From positions 30,232 to 94,231 of IMG/VR virus record IMGVR_UViG_3300021976_000006: a DNA stretch of 64,000 nt; one strand, given 5' to 3'. The notes under the pieces were generated by a model. It had not been told where the DNA came from. It was given only the letters and a program-made list of their open reading frames with translations, and searched no databases. Numbering within the stretch: the first letter of the stretch is position 1; every line of letters starts with the position of its first letter. This document shows, in pieces, positions 18,105-28,320 of the stretch. The DNA comes from a virus. Position numbers and translations under genes: made by a program.

Positions 18105-18779
18105 TTAATTTTTATTTAATTCATTTAAATTTGTCTGATACCTTGGAGACTCAAAGTTTTCAAGTACCATTGAAACTGCCATATTTAGTATATCACTATG
18201 AACATGAGAACTTAATTCACAATCTACATCTGTAGTTGGTATTATATATTCTGTTCCTAATCTAATACTAACAGGTACTTTAATATAAGTAATTGTTACA
18301 TTTGATAATGTATAGTTTCCTTTAGTTTCATATACAATATTTTTACCTTGTATATAGTATAGTGGCTCATCAGCTGAAGGTGTCCAAAAAGGATCTTTCA
18401 ACATTTGATTAATAAACTCATGTGTAGTTTGTATACCACCAACAATATGAGTTCCACAAGTATCTCCACCTGTTGTAGTACATGAATGTCTTACTAAATG
18501 TAGATAATCTGCTGGTAAAGCTAAAGTATATCCAGTAGCTGTAGGAGTAGGACTTAAGCTAGCAGTTTTAACTATCCAGCTTAAATCATCTATTCTTTGT
18601 TGGTCTTGTTCAAAACCAAGTTGTCTCTTATCATTTGGATAAGCTCTATCTTCAATAAATTGATCTTGAGCTTTATTTAACCAATAGTCTTTTTGTTCAG
18701 CTAATATATAAGGAAATTCAAAGTCTTTAGTTTTATCAACTTCTATATCAAAGTTATTATGAAAATCCCTTGCTGTCAT
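18105..18779 (-). CDS. Neck/head-tail connector-type protein (224 aa)
   Basis: Helical N-terminus with DYWLNKAQDQFIEDR, then a beta domain ALPADYLHLVRHSC and a C-terminal helix. This helix/beta layout is common among head-completion and ring proteins. Its start overlaps the stop of the 261-aa gene by one base. It is placed after the capsid gene as in other crAss-like phages; the function is inferred. Confidence 0.5.
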   Translation of the reverse strand: MTARDFHNNFDIEVDKTKDFEFPYILAEQKDYWLNKAQDQFIEDRAYPNDKRQLGFEQDQQRIDDLSWIVKTASLSPTPTATGYTLALPADYLHLVRHSCTTTGGDTCGTHIVGGIQTTHEFINQMLKDPFWTPSADEPLYYIQGKNIVYETKGNYTLSNVTITYIKVPVSIRLGTEYIIPTTDVDCELSSHVHSDILNMAVSMVLENFESPRYQTNLNELNKN

Positions 18780-19564
18780 TATTTACCTTTTTTCTTATCA
18801 GAACTATTTAATTGAGCCATTAAATCTACTTTGAGACTTTGTCTTGATGGGTCATCAATATAAGTCAATGCTGATTCCTCATCATGACCTATGAAGTCAT
18901 CTCCATAGTAATATGAACTCTTATTTTTTCTAAGGATAGTTGCTTGTACCAATTCTTTTAATAGAATTTTACTATCACGTTTTTTATCTTTAGCTTGTGC
19001 TACAAACTTAGCAGGATCTTTTTCTAATTGTTCATATAGTTTAGCTTCTATTACAGAAGGTGAAACACTATCAAGATTAGTAAATCCTGGGTAAAGTTTT
19101 AAAATATCTTTTTTATTTTCAGCAGATAGAGATCCATATAGTGTATACGCTTCAATTTTAACTGATGCTTTACTATTTGCAACTTCTGCTTCTTTATTTT
19201 CATCAATAATGTAGTAGTCTTTAATACCAAAATCAGAATCTGTAATAGACCTTGCTATCCTTTTATGACCACCTATTAAAAACAGATATTGAAGTTCTTG
19301 TTTTGCAGTTGAGATATCAAGCTCTTGCTCTTTATCTGACATAACAATAGCAAATTCATGCCAGTATTGTGATGTATTACTTAAATCAACTTGTAATTTT
19401 TTACCTAGTCTAACTTCATCTTCTTCACTAAGACCTGTATATAGAACTCCTCTTTCATCATAATAAGAAGTAATATAATCTTTAGTATTTTTATATCTAA
19501 CGAAACCATTAAATGCGTTAGTACCTGTTTTCTCTATTAGTTTAATCTTTACTATTTTACTCAT
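18779..19564 (-). CDS. Conserved virion-region protein (261 aa)
   Basis: A charged, mostly helical protein between the major capsid gene and the neck gene, with a Lys-rich C-terminus SSDKKKGK and a predicted helical region at residues 150-230. No enzymatic motif. Its position directly behind the capsid suggests an auxiliary capsid or assembly protein. Confidence 0.5.
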   Translation of the reverse strand: MSKIVKIKLIEKTGTNAFNGFVRYKNTKDYITSYYDERGVLYTGLSEEDEVRLGKKLQVDLSNTSQYWHEFAIVMSDKEQELDISTAKQELQYLFLIGGHKRIARSITDSDFGIKDYYIIDENKEAEVANSKASVKIEAYTLYGSLSAENKKDILKLYPGFTNLDSVSPSVIEAKLYEQLEKDPAKFVAQAKDKKRDSKILLKELVQATILRKNKSSYYYGDDFIGHDEESALTYIDDPSRQSLKVDLMAQLNSSDKKKGK

Positions 19565-19581
19565 AAAATTTTTTGAAATAA

Positions 19582-19601
19582 GGGTAGCTTAATTGCTACC
19601 C
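19582..19601 (-). terminator. Hairpin after the major capsid gene (terminator/attenuator)
   Basis: A perfect 7-bp stem GGGTAGC/GCTACCC with a 6-nt loop lies just past the capsid stop codon. The U tract after it is interrupted, so it probably lowers, rather than ends, expression of downstream genes. Confidence 0.55.
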
Positions 19602-19617
19602 TCACTAAATTATTTAA

Positions 19618-21051
19618 TTACGCCGCAAGGATCAATTCTCCGCAGCTCATTGGATTTTGAAGCATGATACCAGTTTCAGCCAAAGCATGTACTGCATATC
19701 CATCAAATGTACTAGATCCCAATCTTGATGCTGAAGTTGAGTGACCAGCAGGTGATGTTGAACCACCAGTGTACCACATTACAGCTTCACGATCTTTCTT
19801 AGCAACTTTCATGATGTTAGATTCACCGTTATACATTCCATAATCAATAAAGGTTGCTCTATATGATTCTACTGGACGACCAGTAAGTGGATTTAATTTA
19901 CGATTATGAATTGGATCATCATACAAAGGTTGATGTACTACTGTCATTTCAATTCCATTAATACCTTTATAAGTTAAGAACTGACCGCCTAATGTAAGGT
20001 TTTGTCCTGAACCAGTAATAAATGTTGAATCTACCAATGTCCATCCTTTAATTGATTCTTTCATTGCTCTATCAAAAGCATCCATGAAACCCCAACCAGC
20101 CATAGCGATGAATTTAGCATCACCATCACCTTTAACATTATATGTTAAATCGATCATAAATTCACGAATAACATTCTCTGTCAATTGAGTATAGTACCTT
20201 TTGTTAGAAGGTGAAATTTGCTGACGCAAACCTGCACCAATATAAACTGGACGACCAGTTTCTCCTTTTAGACTTACTGAACCATTTGGATTAGCATTAT
20301 ACACTGAGTACAATTGTGATCTATCCAATTCACGATACCATTGTGCAAGGAAAGTCCATTCCTGAACATCAGCCCATAAGAAAGAAGATTTACCTGAAGC
20401 AGGATCTTTCATTACAATAGCCATAACATCTGTTTGAGCTGAACCAGTGATCTCACGTGTTTTACGTTGAGTAGTCAAATGATTCCTCATTTCAAATGGA
20501 CTACCATAAGTAGTAATACCTGATCTGCTAGATCCTTCTTCAAATGCTGAGTAATCTTTCGAGAACTCTTTACCAGCCGCAATTAGAGCAGGTGGAATAA
20601 AAGCAGCTGAATCTGGATTAAGAAGCCTTAAGGTGTAAATAAATCCTTCTCCATCTTGAATTGCATCTCCCTCTACGATAACAGGATACTCTCTGTCATC
20701 TGGAATAAGCACCTCACCGGAAACAAATTCTTTTTCTGCTAGTACTACTCTAAAAGTTTGATTATACAAACCTGGAGTAGATCCACCATCACCTAGATTC
20801 CTTAATACTTTAATTGGTCTTTCTAAATCACCAATAAGTCTCCAACCATATTCTCTGTTGTTAAGTATTCTAGTTCTACCAAGACCACCAGTAAACAAAG
20901 ACAATGGGTTCTTGTATTTCCAACCAAACACAAATGATAGTGTGTTATTAACCATTTCTGGTTCAGTTAGGAATGCAGTAGCCAAGTTATTGGTATCTGT
21001 AAGTCCTGCAAACTTTTTACCTTGATAAAGTTGTAAATTGTTTACGTTCAT
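19618..21051 (-). CDS. Major capsid protein (crAss-like, HK97-type fold expected)
   Basis: At 477 residues it has the usual crAss-like capsid length. Recognisable segments are the N-terminal MNVNNLQLYQGKKFAGLTD, the glycine-rich GDGDAKFIAMAGWGFMDAFD and the C-terminal NPMSCGELILAA. It follows portal and scaffold-like genes, carries more balanced codon use than its neighbours, and is followed by a hairpin, as expected for the most abundant virion protein. The HK97 fold is known for the family and not visible directly. Confidence 0.85.
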   Translation of the reverse strand: MNVNNLQLYQGKKFAGLTDTNNLATAFLTEPEMVNNTLSFVFGWKYKNPLSLFTGGLGRTRILNNREYGWRLIGDLERPIKVLRNLGDGGSTPGLYNQTFRVVLAEKEFVSGEVLIPDDREYPVIVEGDAIQDGEGFIYTLRLLNPDSAAFIPPALIAAGKEFSKDYSAFEEGSSRSGITTYGSPFEMRNHLTTQRKTREITGSAQTDVMAIVMKDPASGKSSFLWADVQEWTFLAQWYRELDRSQLYSVYNANPNGSVSLKGETGRPVYIGAGLRQQISPSNKRYYTQLTENVIREFMIDLTYNVKGDGDAKFIAMAGWGFMDAFDRAMKESIKGWTLVDSTFITGSGQNLTLGGQFLTYKGINGIEMTVVHQPLYDDPIHNRKLNPLTGRPVESYRATFIDYGMYNGESNIMKVAKKDREAVMWYTGGSTSPAGHSTSASRLGSSTFDGYAVHALAETGIMLQNPMSCGELILAA

Positions 21052-21085
21052 TATTTATTATTTAATTTTTAATTTATTTATTTGT

Positions 21086-22153
21086 TTATTTACGTTTTGG
21101 AATAAATGATTTAAATGCATCAAAATTACTCTCTTCTTTTGGATCACTTGAACTTTTACCACCTTTAACAGTTGTTTCATTATTCTTTAATGTCCAATTC
21201 AGTTTTTTAGTTAATGCTGTAGCTCCTGCTTTTTTAGCTGAACTAAAATCATATTTTTTATACTTAAGATAAGCTAACTCTAATTGTATTTTAACTGGAT
21301 CTGCTTGATATTCTCTTTCATAATCTGTTAAACCATCTTTGCCTCTTACTAATAGATATTTCCTAAAAGCATCTTTCTCTGCTTTAGTAACATCTAATCC
21401 TGCTAGACTTTCTGAACTATCAATTGTATTACTAACTGTATGAATATATTGATTATACTGTTCTTTTTGTGCTTCTGCTTGAAGCTCTTGATTCTTTAAT
21501 AGAATCTCAGTTTGTTTCTCAAAAGCTTTTTCTAATTGCTTAGCAGCAATCTTAGATTGTTTATCAAGTATCAAACCATCTTTATAATCAGTTACGGTTT
21601 CTTTAATTTCTTCAGCAGTATAATTTTGAAGTTTTAGATACTCAGTTAATACTCTTTCTTGATCTGCTTCAGAATCTAAATCTAATGTATTTAAATCTAG
21701 TGGTTTCTGAAGAGTTTCAAGATATTTATTAATATCACCACCTTTCTCTAGATAATCTAAGAATTGTCTTCCTTGTTCAGGAATTGATTCTTTGTATTGA
21801 TTAATACCTGTTTCAATTGTTTTCTTAACTGATTCATATACTACATCAACATTATCTGGAATATCTTCTTTATCCTCAAAAGTTACTAAACCTTCATCAC
21901 TTAAATGTGATAGAAAAGCTTTATAAGAAAATGCTGGAATCTCATCATCTGATTCTTCCTCTTCTGACTCTTCTTGATTTTCTTTCTCTTCTTCTTTTTC
22001 CTCTACTGGTGGTACAAAAGTATCATCTGTCTCTATACCATCTAAAGTATTGATAGTTTCAATTCCATCATCAGTTCCATCATTAATAATTTGAGATTCT
22101 TGTTCTTCAAATCCATCTAGGAAACTACTTGTTTCGTTTATTGTTTCTAACAT
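21086..22153 (-). CDS. Scaffolding-like acidic protein (355 aa)
   Basis: The N-terminal 75 residues are extremely acidic (runs such as EEKEEEKENQEESEEEESDD). A long helical coiled-coil domain (about 85-300) follows, then a basic C-terminus ending FIPKRK. This charge layout, together with its place between portal and capsid genes, is typical of capsid scaffolds, whose basic end contacts the capsid. A weak promoter-like TAATTTTG lies at 22158-22165. Confidence 0.65.
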   Translation of the reverse strand: MLETINETSSFLDGFEEQESQIINDGTDDGIETINTLDGIETDDTFVPPVEEKEEEKENQEESEEEESDDEIPAFSYKAFLSHLSDEGLVTFEDKEDIPDNVDVVYESVKKTIETGINQYKESIPEQGRQFLDYLEKGGDINKYLETLQKPLDLNTLDLDSEADQERVLTEYLKLQNYTAEEIKETVTDYKDGLILDKQSKIAAKQLEKAFEKQTEILLKNQELQAEAQKEQYNQYIHTVSNTIDSSESLAGLDVTKAEKDAFRKYLLVRGKDGLTDYEREYQADPVKIQLELAYLKYKKYDFSSAKKAGATALTKKLNWTLKNNETTVKGGKSSSDPKEESNFDAFKSFIPKRK

Positions 22154-22232
22154 AGTGCAAAATTACTATTTATTTTTTAATATAAAAAATTTTATTACTC
22201 TTTTTATTTATTTGTTAATATTTCTATAGCTT

Positions 22233-24602
22233 TTATGAAGATTTAGGTTTTGACCTAGCTTTAATTTTATCTGCTGCTATCTTTTTTTCAGCTATTTCTT
22301 TATCATTTTTCATTTTCTCACGCTCAACTTGAAGTTTTCTATTTTCAAGATCCATTTTATCTGAGTGTTCAGCTGCCGCTTGATCTAATTTATCATATTC
22401 TACAATATCTGGAATACCATTATTATCAGTATCTTCAGTAGCACTATTATTAACACCACCAAAGGTTTTAATATATGTGATCTCTTTATTAATATCACCT
22501 TTAATAACTTCACGATTATCCAAACGATCTTGTAGATCAGATTGCATTTTAGCTTGAGCTTCCAACATCTGTTGTTGTAGAGCTTGTGCTTGTTGTCCTT
22601 CTTCTTGTCTTTGTGCATCTGCTCTTGCTTCAGCTCTTTTAACAGTATTTTTAATATCTGCCACTGAATCAGAATCAAATATAGCTACTAACTCTGTAAG
22701 TGATATAATACCTGAAGCTACTGCTTGTTGAGCAATCATCTTAAGATCTTCTAGAACTTTAACTTCTTTAGAAGTATTAGTAACAAAGACACCATAATCA
22801 GCATTTCTAAAATCATCACTGATTTCTAAAAATACTCTTGTCATATCATCACCAATATAATTTATCTTTTTACCTTCTGGTAATGCTACTTTAGCACATT
22901 CTATAAGTTGAGTAAGTACGTGCTTCTTAACTTCATTATGTACATAGAATAAAGGCTCTGTAATATGAGAAGATTGTACTACTGACCTTTCTACTCCACC
23001 AACTGTTTCAGATGAACTAATAGCTCCCTGACGTTGTTTAGATACACCTATCAATGAATCACATTGATCTTCTATCTTATTTAATATCATTAGATACTGA
23101 CCTACTGATTGAGATAAACTCATATCAACAGCTGTAAATTGATTAAATTGGGAAGTCTGTCCTTGGAATTTACCTTTACCTTCTTCAAATGAATTAATAA
23201 AAGCAATACCCATACTATCAAAATAGTACATCCATTTCTCAAGATCAATACCTTGTGATCGTGGTATCTGAGCTAAATCCATTACCATTTTTTTACCTTT
23301 GGCTTTAGCTATCTCAAACTCCATACGATACATTATAATGTTATATAGATACTGATGATGTTTAACTAGATCAACTAATGATGTAGCTTCTGAATTTCTT
23401 CCATTATATACAGTACCAACATATCCAAGTTTACATTGTGAAGGATTATCGATACTTCTGTATTGTACAGATTTAGGTCTAATCCTAACATAGATGTCTC
23501 CACCTATTTTAGTACCTTCCCATACTTCATTAATCCATACCCAGTTAACTGTTTCACCTCTATCTTCTTGAACCTTATATGTTTCATCTACAATAGTTTC
23601 TTGTTCTTCTAAGTTATCATCATAATAACATAAGAATCCAATCTTACGTAGAGATTTCCATTCAACTCTAATTACAGGAATATAATTAGCCATTGAACTT
23701 TGATTCTGATTAGATGGTGCTGTATAAGTAATATCGATTTTACCATCAGAAGGATCTAATCCTAAATTAGTAGATCTGAAACTATTAGTTTCTATTTGAT
23801 CTACTTCTCCTGGTGTTAAGTCATCGTAATAACTATCAATAACCTCAGAGCATGTACAGTACTTAGTATGTGCAGCCCATTGACCGTCTTGTATATAATC
23901 TAAATCTGGATTTTTATCATATCTAAAATCTAATGGATTTACTACTTCAACTATTGGAGACGATGATTCTATACCAACATAATAGTATTCTTTAGCTGAT
24001 ATACATAAGTCTTTAAATCCTTTATTAAATTTATATAATAGGTTTTGTTCAGGTATCAAGTACTTAGCAATCTTATTAGCTACTGACTCTCTTACATCAG
24101 CATCAGAGTAAGTCATATACTTCTCAATTTCTTCAGGAGTCATAGCTTGCTCAGGATTCTCAATATTTACACCTTGTTGCATTAAATCACCAACTAACTC
24201 TGATTCTAAATACTGTAATAAAAGTTCTTTACGCTTTTCTTGTATTTGAGATACAGCTTCTGAATTAACAGCCGCTACTCTAAAGTTAAATGGTCTTTTA
24301 ATTTCTTCACCTTCTAATAGTTTAATCTTAGAAGTTATAATATTATAGTTATTTAAACGGGCAGGAAACTCATCTGCAAATCCATATGGATTAGTAACAT
24401 AAGCAAAGTCCTTCTTATCTATAATATTGTTATACAAATCATAGTTAATTCTATCTTTAGCAAATAGAGCTGTATTAGTAACTCCTGCCATTCTGATAAC
24501 ATTTTCTACATTCTGTATTCCCCAGTCTTTATTTTTCTTTGATCTAGCGATCTTCTGTCTAGGTGATAAATTATCACTGGGTATTAAAACTGAATTCGTC
24601 AT
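22233..24602 (-). CDS. Portal protein (789 aa)
   Basis: The size and place (after terminase, before scaffold and capsid) are those of crAss-like portals, the dodecameric DNA gate of the head. The protein has a mixed N-terminal wing, a central region with a long helix around MYRMEFEIAKAKGKKMV, and a C-terminal Gln/Lys-rich coiled coil (about 655-789). The assignment rests on synteny, length and architecture. Confidence 0.8.
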   Translation of the reverse strand: MTNSVLIPSDNLSPRQKIARSKKNKDWGIQNVENVIRMAGVTNTALFAKDRINYDLYNNIIDKKDFAYVTNPYGFADEFPARLNNYNIITSKIKLLEGEEIKRPFNFRVAAVNSEAVSQIQEKRKELLLQYLESELVGDLMQQGVNIENPEQAMTPEEIEKYMTYSDADVRESVANKIAKYLIPEQNLLYKFNKGFKDLCISAKEYYYVGIESSSPIVEVVNPLDFRYDKNPDLDYIQDGQWAAHTKYCTCSEVIDSYYDDLTPGEVDQIETNSFRSTNLGLDPSDGKIDITYTAPSNQNQSSMANYIPVIRVEWKSLRKIGFLCYYDDNLEEQETIVDETYKVQEDRGETVNWVWINEVWEGTKIGGDIYVRIRPKSVQYRSIDNPSQCKLGYVGTVYNGRNSEATSLVDLVKHHQYLYNIIMYRMEFEIAKAKGKKMVMDLAQIPRSQGIDLEKWMYYFDSMGIAFINSFEEGKGKFQGQTSQFNQFTAVDMSLSQSVGQYLMILNKIEDQCDSLIGVSKQRQGAISSSETVGGVERSVVQSSHITEPLFYVHNEVKKHVLTQLIECAKVALPEGKKINYIGDDMTRVFLEISDDFRNADYGVFVTNTSKEVKVLEDLKMIAQQAVASGIISLTELVAIFDSDSVADIKNTVKRAEARADAQRQEEGQQAQALQQQMLEAQAKMQSDLQDRLDNREVIKGDINKEITYIKTFGGVNNSATEDTDNNGIPDIVEYDKLDQAAAEHSDKMDLENRKLQVEREKMKNDKEIAEKKIAADKIKARSKPKSS

Positions 24603-24626
24603 TTGTAATTAATTATTTTGTGAAAT

Positions 24627-26798
24627 CTAAACAAATAGTTTCTTTGTAAAGAATTTATCCATTGATGATTCTTCTTGTGCTTCTTCAACTGTTATATTAT
24701 GCATCTCTACAGCTTGTAGTATACATAAGGCAAATGATATAAATCTATCAAAGTTACCTTCATCATTGTAAGCTATCAACTCTGTTAATAAAGGAATTGA
24801 TAATATCTTAGTAAGTTGTAGAATACCTGGCTCTATTTCTTCTTTAAGCCAATCTCTCATCTTAATTTCTAAATCATCTTTAATCTGTTTACTCATATGA
24901 ATACCATAACCACGTTCTACCTTACTAGAAGGAGATATTGATTTAATAATATTAGGTTGAGTATGCAATAAATGTAAACAATTTCTTGTTTGAAAATATT
25001 GTTTTAATCCTGTATTTTGATTTTCATATAATGCTCTACATTGATACCATTCTAATAATCTCCTACATTGTTCATAGAAGTCATTAGCAAAATCAGGTCT
25101 ACCAGTATATTCTGCAACTGGTAAATTATATGTTTGTCCTGAGTGTACAAATCTTTTGTATATGAAGATAGAACCATATGAAACAGAGTTCTCTGCTTTA
25201 TCTTGATCATAAGGGTCAATCCCTGCAATATATTGTCCATAACCAATAGTCTCTGTAGGTTCTTCCCACACAACTACTGCTCCTTTAGGATCTACTGATT
25301 TATTAGTAGGATATGTAGCAGGTATTAAATCTTCACCTTTAAAGTAAGCTTTACCATCTGATGAACTTCTATACATCCATCCTGGAGTACCAAGTGATTT
25401 CTTTCTCTCTGTTGACTCTAAACTAGCAAGATGCTCCTTTAGTTCTGCTACAGGAAATAAGTTACCTGTAAGTACTAAGAATGCTTCTGATGGAAGAACA
25501 GGTCTATTCTGTAACTCTGAATATAAAGGCTGTTTAGATTTACCATTAGCTAATTTCTCTCTTTCTTTTACTAGATATTCCTTAGCAGCTTGTTCATTAG
25601 TAATTCCCTCTTCATCTTTGTACTGATTGAGTGTCTTCCACGCAGGTACAAAATAACCAATTTTTCCTTTATTCTCAAATTCATCATCAAAAACTAAACA
25701 GTCATATGCTTCAGGGTCATAGAATACTTTTTTAACAGCTTCTGTTGTACCACCTTCCATATCACCACCTGTACCAAACATCCATATAGTACCAAATTTC
25801 TCAGCACCATTTGCAGTACATTCTTTTAAAGCACCTAGAGCTGCCTCTAAGTTACCCATAAATCCTATCTCTTCTAAAGCAGTAAAACCAGGCCTTGTAC
25901 CATTGGCTGCTAATGGATTATCTTTAAAAGATCTATGATAAATCATAGACTTACTTCCTTTTTTAATCCAAGTATCTCCTACTTTAGTTTCATACTCAGC
26001 AACAATAGTTTTACCTGATTGCCAAGTACCTGAGTATTTCTTTAACATTGGTGCTGGATAATATCTATCACCCATCTCTACACCACCTGTAAGGTTCTCA
26101 AAACCTAATATAACTTTCTTAATTAAACCAGAGCTGTATTTAGTATCAATAGCACCAATAAGTGTTTCTGATTTTGGTTTAGCTCTTAAGTCATCATACC
26201 AAAATACTCCATCATGCAAAAAGTTCCAACCTATTAAGTTAGAACCAAAGAATGATTTACCTCCACCCCTAGATTCTATATCTACTACATTTCTAGCTTG
26301 GTTTTCCATAAGTGGTCTACCTAGATTACCTTCATGTATCTTCTGGAGATATTCTCTAGCTTCTACATATTGTATCTCTTTAAACCTTCTACTGTTCTCT
26401 CTGATAAGTTCATAATCTGATTCAGTAGGACTTATAATCCTTTTGTTCTCAAACTCATCATAGAACATTGCAGAGTCTTTTAATTCTCTGTCACATGTAT
26501 GGTAGTTATCATGTTCAAAGCCAGAGAATCCTCTAGCTTCTAAAAATAATCTACCTTTTTCCCATTCAAGATCTCTTAAGAAAGGATGGTCAATAACCTT
26601 CTGTTTAGAGTTCTTTCCTTTATTTAATTCAATCTTCCAATGGTTTATATATTGGTAAACTGGACCAGGCATATATTTACCCCCAACCCAGTATCCCTCT
26701 ATACATCTTCGTCTTTCTTCTTTCCAGAAAGATCTATATTCCATAGATAAAGGATTTAATCTCTCTATCTGTGTTTTAAATAATGCGTTATTAATCAT
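24627..26798 (-). CDS. terL: Terminase large subunit (TerL, 723 aa)
   Basis: The ATPase domain shows a Walker A loop SRGGGKS (about residue 174) and an acidic Walker B-like TALEEIGFMG. The nuclease domain starts around YIAGIDPYDQDKAE with the first metal-binding Asp. The enzyme powers DNA packaging and cuts concatemers. The start overlaps the end of the preceding 85-aa gene. The 723-residue length fits crAss-like terminases. Confidence 0.9.
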   Translation of the reverse strand: MINNALFKTQIERLNPLSMEYRSFWKEERRRCIEGYWVGGKYMPGPVYQYINHWKIELNKGKNSKQKVIDHPFLRDLEWEKGRLFLEARGFSGFEHDNYHTCDRELKDSAMFYDEFENKRIISPTESDYELIRENSRRFKEIQYVEAREYLQKIHEGNLGRPLMENQARNVVDIESRGGGKSFFGSNLIGWNFLHDGVFWYDDLRAKPKSETLIGAIDTKYSSGLIKKVILGFENLTGGVEMGDRYYPAPMLKKYSGTWQSGKTIVAEYETKVGDTWIKKGSKSMIYHRSFKDNPLAANGTRPGFTALEEIGFMGNLEAALGALKECTANGAEKFGTIWMFGTGGDMEGGTTEAVKKVFYDPEAYDCLVFDDEFENKGKIGYFVPAWKTLNQYKDEEGITNEQAAKEYLVKEREKLANGKSKQPLYSELQNRPVLPSEAFLVLTGNLFPVAELKEHLASLESTERKKSLGTPGWMYRSSSDGKAYFKGEDLIPATYPTNKSVDPKGAVVVWEEPTETIGYGQYIAGIDPYDQDKAENSVSYGSIFIYKRFVHSGQTYNLPVAEYTGRPDFANDFYEQCRRLLEWYQCRALYENQNTGLKQYFQTRNCLHLLHTQPNIIKSISPSSKVERGYGIHMSKQIKDDLEIKMRDWLKEEIEPGILQLTKILSIPLLTELIAYNDEGNFDRFISFALCILQAVEMHNITVEEAQEESSMDKFFTKKLFV

Positions 26799-27048
26799 AG
26801 TTTATATTCTTTCCAAAGTCTTCAATGTCTACAACTTTTCCTGCTTTACTCATTATTGCTTGTAAATGCTGTTCTATATATTCAGAACAAAAAGTTTCAA
26901 TCATTGCTAACCCTAGATTAGCATCATCTAATCTATTCTTTAATAGTTTTAAATCAGCTTCTTTTGTATATATTTCATTCTTTAATAATCTAATTTGTGT
27001 ATTTAAACTATCTCTAAATCGAACTATATCTTCATGTGTATATTCCAT
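26791..27048 (-). CDS. Small coiled-coil protein before terminase (85 aa)
   Basis: Residues 5-50 form a heptad-rich helix (RDSLNTQIRLLKNEIYTKE). It sits immediately upstream of TerL and overlaps it by 8 nt. It could be a packaging accessory or part of a small-terminase function; no specific family is recognised. Confidence 0.45.
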   Translation of the reverse strand: MEYTHEDIVRFRDSLNTQIRLLKNEIYTKEADLKLLKNRLDDANLGLAMIETFCSEYIEQHLQAIMSKAGKVVDIEDFGKNINYD

Positions 27049-27051
27049 ATA

Positions 27052-27576
27052 TTATATTTCTTCACTATCAGCTAATGAAGGTTGAGCATTACTCTTAGTA
27101 GTACCTTGTCCTTCTTGTTTATCCATAGCAGCTTGTAGTTTATCAAAGGTAGCAAGTAGAGCTGAAGTATTAGCAGCCATCTTATCTAACTTATCATAAT
27201 TATCTATATCATAATCCATCTTTCTAAGGAAGTTAGTTCTCTTCTCTATAGTTTCTACCCATTGTCTATAATGACGCCTAAAAGCAGTATCTGATATAGA
27301 CTCCCATCTAGTTATTGCACCAGATATCTTTATCTTATTATTCTTATAAAAGTCTTTATCTTTCAAATAATCTTTACCAAGAAGTTCTGTTTTATCTTTC
27401 TCAGGCATATTAAAGAATTTAGAACCAGTATCAAAAGCTAATACTATAAACCACATCACATCTGATGAATTGGTATAGTCTTTCTGTAATTTCTTAAACT
27501 CTTCTACTTTCTTTAAATCTGGATATAGTTTCCAGAAGTTAAATTCTGGATCTATTGTATGTAGTATTTTACTCAT
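27052..27576 (-). CDS. Candidate small terminase/packaging protein (174 aa)
   Basis: A helical, charged protein with an ITRWESISDTAFRRHYRQWVE segment and a flexible Gln/Ser-rich C-terminus. It lies two genes upstream of TerL, where a DNA-recognition small subunit would be expected. No clear helix-turn-helix is visible, so the assignment is tentative. Confidence 0.4.
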   Translation of the reverse strand: MSKILHTIDPEFNFWKLYPDLKKVEEFKKLQKDYTNSSDVMWFIVLAFDTGSKFFNMPEKDKTELLGKDYLKDKDFYKNNKIKISGAITRWESISDTAFRRHYRQWVETIEKRTNFLRKMDYDIDNYDKLDKMAANTSALLATFDKLQAAMDKQEGQGTTKSNAQPSLADSEEI

Positions 27577-27808
27577 CCTTTTTAATCATTGAATATTTAT
27601 CAAAGAATAATCTTATTAATAATCCCATATCTTCTGGGTTACCAGTATATTTATTATCTTTATTATATATTAGAGAAGGTCCAATTTTAGTATAAGCTGT
27701 TTCTTCTTTGATAGGATTCATGTAAACTATTTTTAATTCAGCTTCATCTGGTAATTCTTCTATAACTTCTCTTAAATGACCTATTGTCATATATTTGTAT
27801 TTACTCAT
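27569..27808 (-). CDS. Conserved hypothetical protein (79 aa)
   Basis: Begins MSKYKYMTIGHLREVIEELPDEAELKIVY, a small alpha/beta pattern seen in many phage proteins of unknown role. Overlaps the next gene by 8 nt within the packaging operon. Confidence 0.45.
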   Translation of the reverse strand: MSKYKYMTIGHLREVIEELPDEAELKIVYMNPIKEETAYTKIGPSLIYNKDNKYTGNPEDMGLLIRLFFDKYSMIKKDE

Positions 27809-27809
27809 A

Positions 27810-28139
27810 TTAATAAAATTTGAATCCTACTGATTTGTTAATTGTATTATTAGTATTAAAGACAATAGGATCAATATCTCTATACCTACCTAATACTACA
27901 ATAGGATCTCTATTTCTAACACCAATCTCAGTTCTTTGTCTTCTGACATTACCTTTACTATTAAATACTTCTCTGACGTATGCAATATCATATTTCCATA
28001 CTTTCTCTTTAGTTTTAACAGCTCTTTTAACTAAGTGGTATTCATCATTATCTCCTTTGTCATATACATCACTAACTGAATAAAATTCTATGTAGTCTGT
28101 ATTTTTATATTTGGAGAAATCATACTCTTTGTTTATCAT
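27810..28139 (-). CDS. Hypothetical protein (109 aa)
   Basis: A basic, beta-rich protein (EKVWKYDIAYVREVF, RRQRTEIGVRNRDP) within the packaging operon. It overlaps the IHF-like gene by 20 nt. No recognised domain. Confidence 0.4.
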   Translation of the reverse strand: MINKEYDFSKYKNTDYIEFYSVSDVYDKGDNDEYHLVKRAVKTKEKVWKYDIAYVREVFNSKGNVRRQRTEIGVRNRDPIVVLGRYRDIDPIVFNTNNTINKSVGFKFY

Positions 28140-28320
28140 CTAATCTCTTAATAGCATTAGGTTTAACGGCAAACTTTCCCCAGTAGTGTAGATGAACAGA
28201 TTGAAATTCACCTGCTTGCATAGTTTCAGCTACAAACTTAAACTCTGTTCTAACAGCTTTTTCTACAATCTCTTCATCTATACCTAATCTACCAGCGATT
28301 ATCTTTATAATATTATTCAT
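28120..28320 (-). CDS. IHF/HU-like DNA-binding protein (66 aa)
   Basis: The 66-residue product matches the IHF-subunit-like protein conserved next to the structural genes of crAss-like phages. It has an N-terminal helical hairpin (IIKIIAGRLGIDEEIVEKAV) and a C-terminal beta arm with VHLHYWGKFAVKPNAI. It is much shorter than host HU/IHF (about 90-100 aa). Such a protein would bend DNA, perhaps in packaging or transcription. It overlaps both neighbours. Confidence 0.65.
   Translation of the reverse strand: MNNIIKIIAGRLGIDEEIVEKAVRTEFKFVAETMQAGEFQSVHLHYWGKFAVKPNAIKRLDDKQRV

Noticed and set aside
27820-28083. 87-aa plus-strand hydrophobic ORF
   Set aside because: Antisense to the 109-aa gene; Leu/Ser-rich composition results from the opposite-strand codons.
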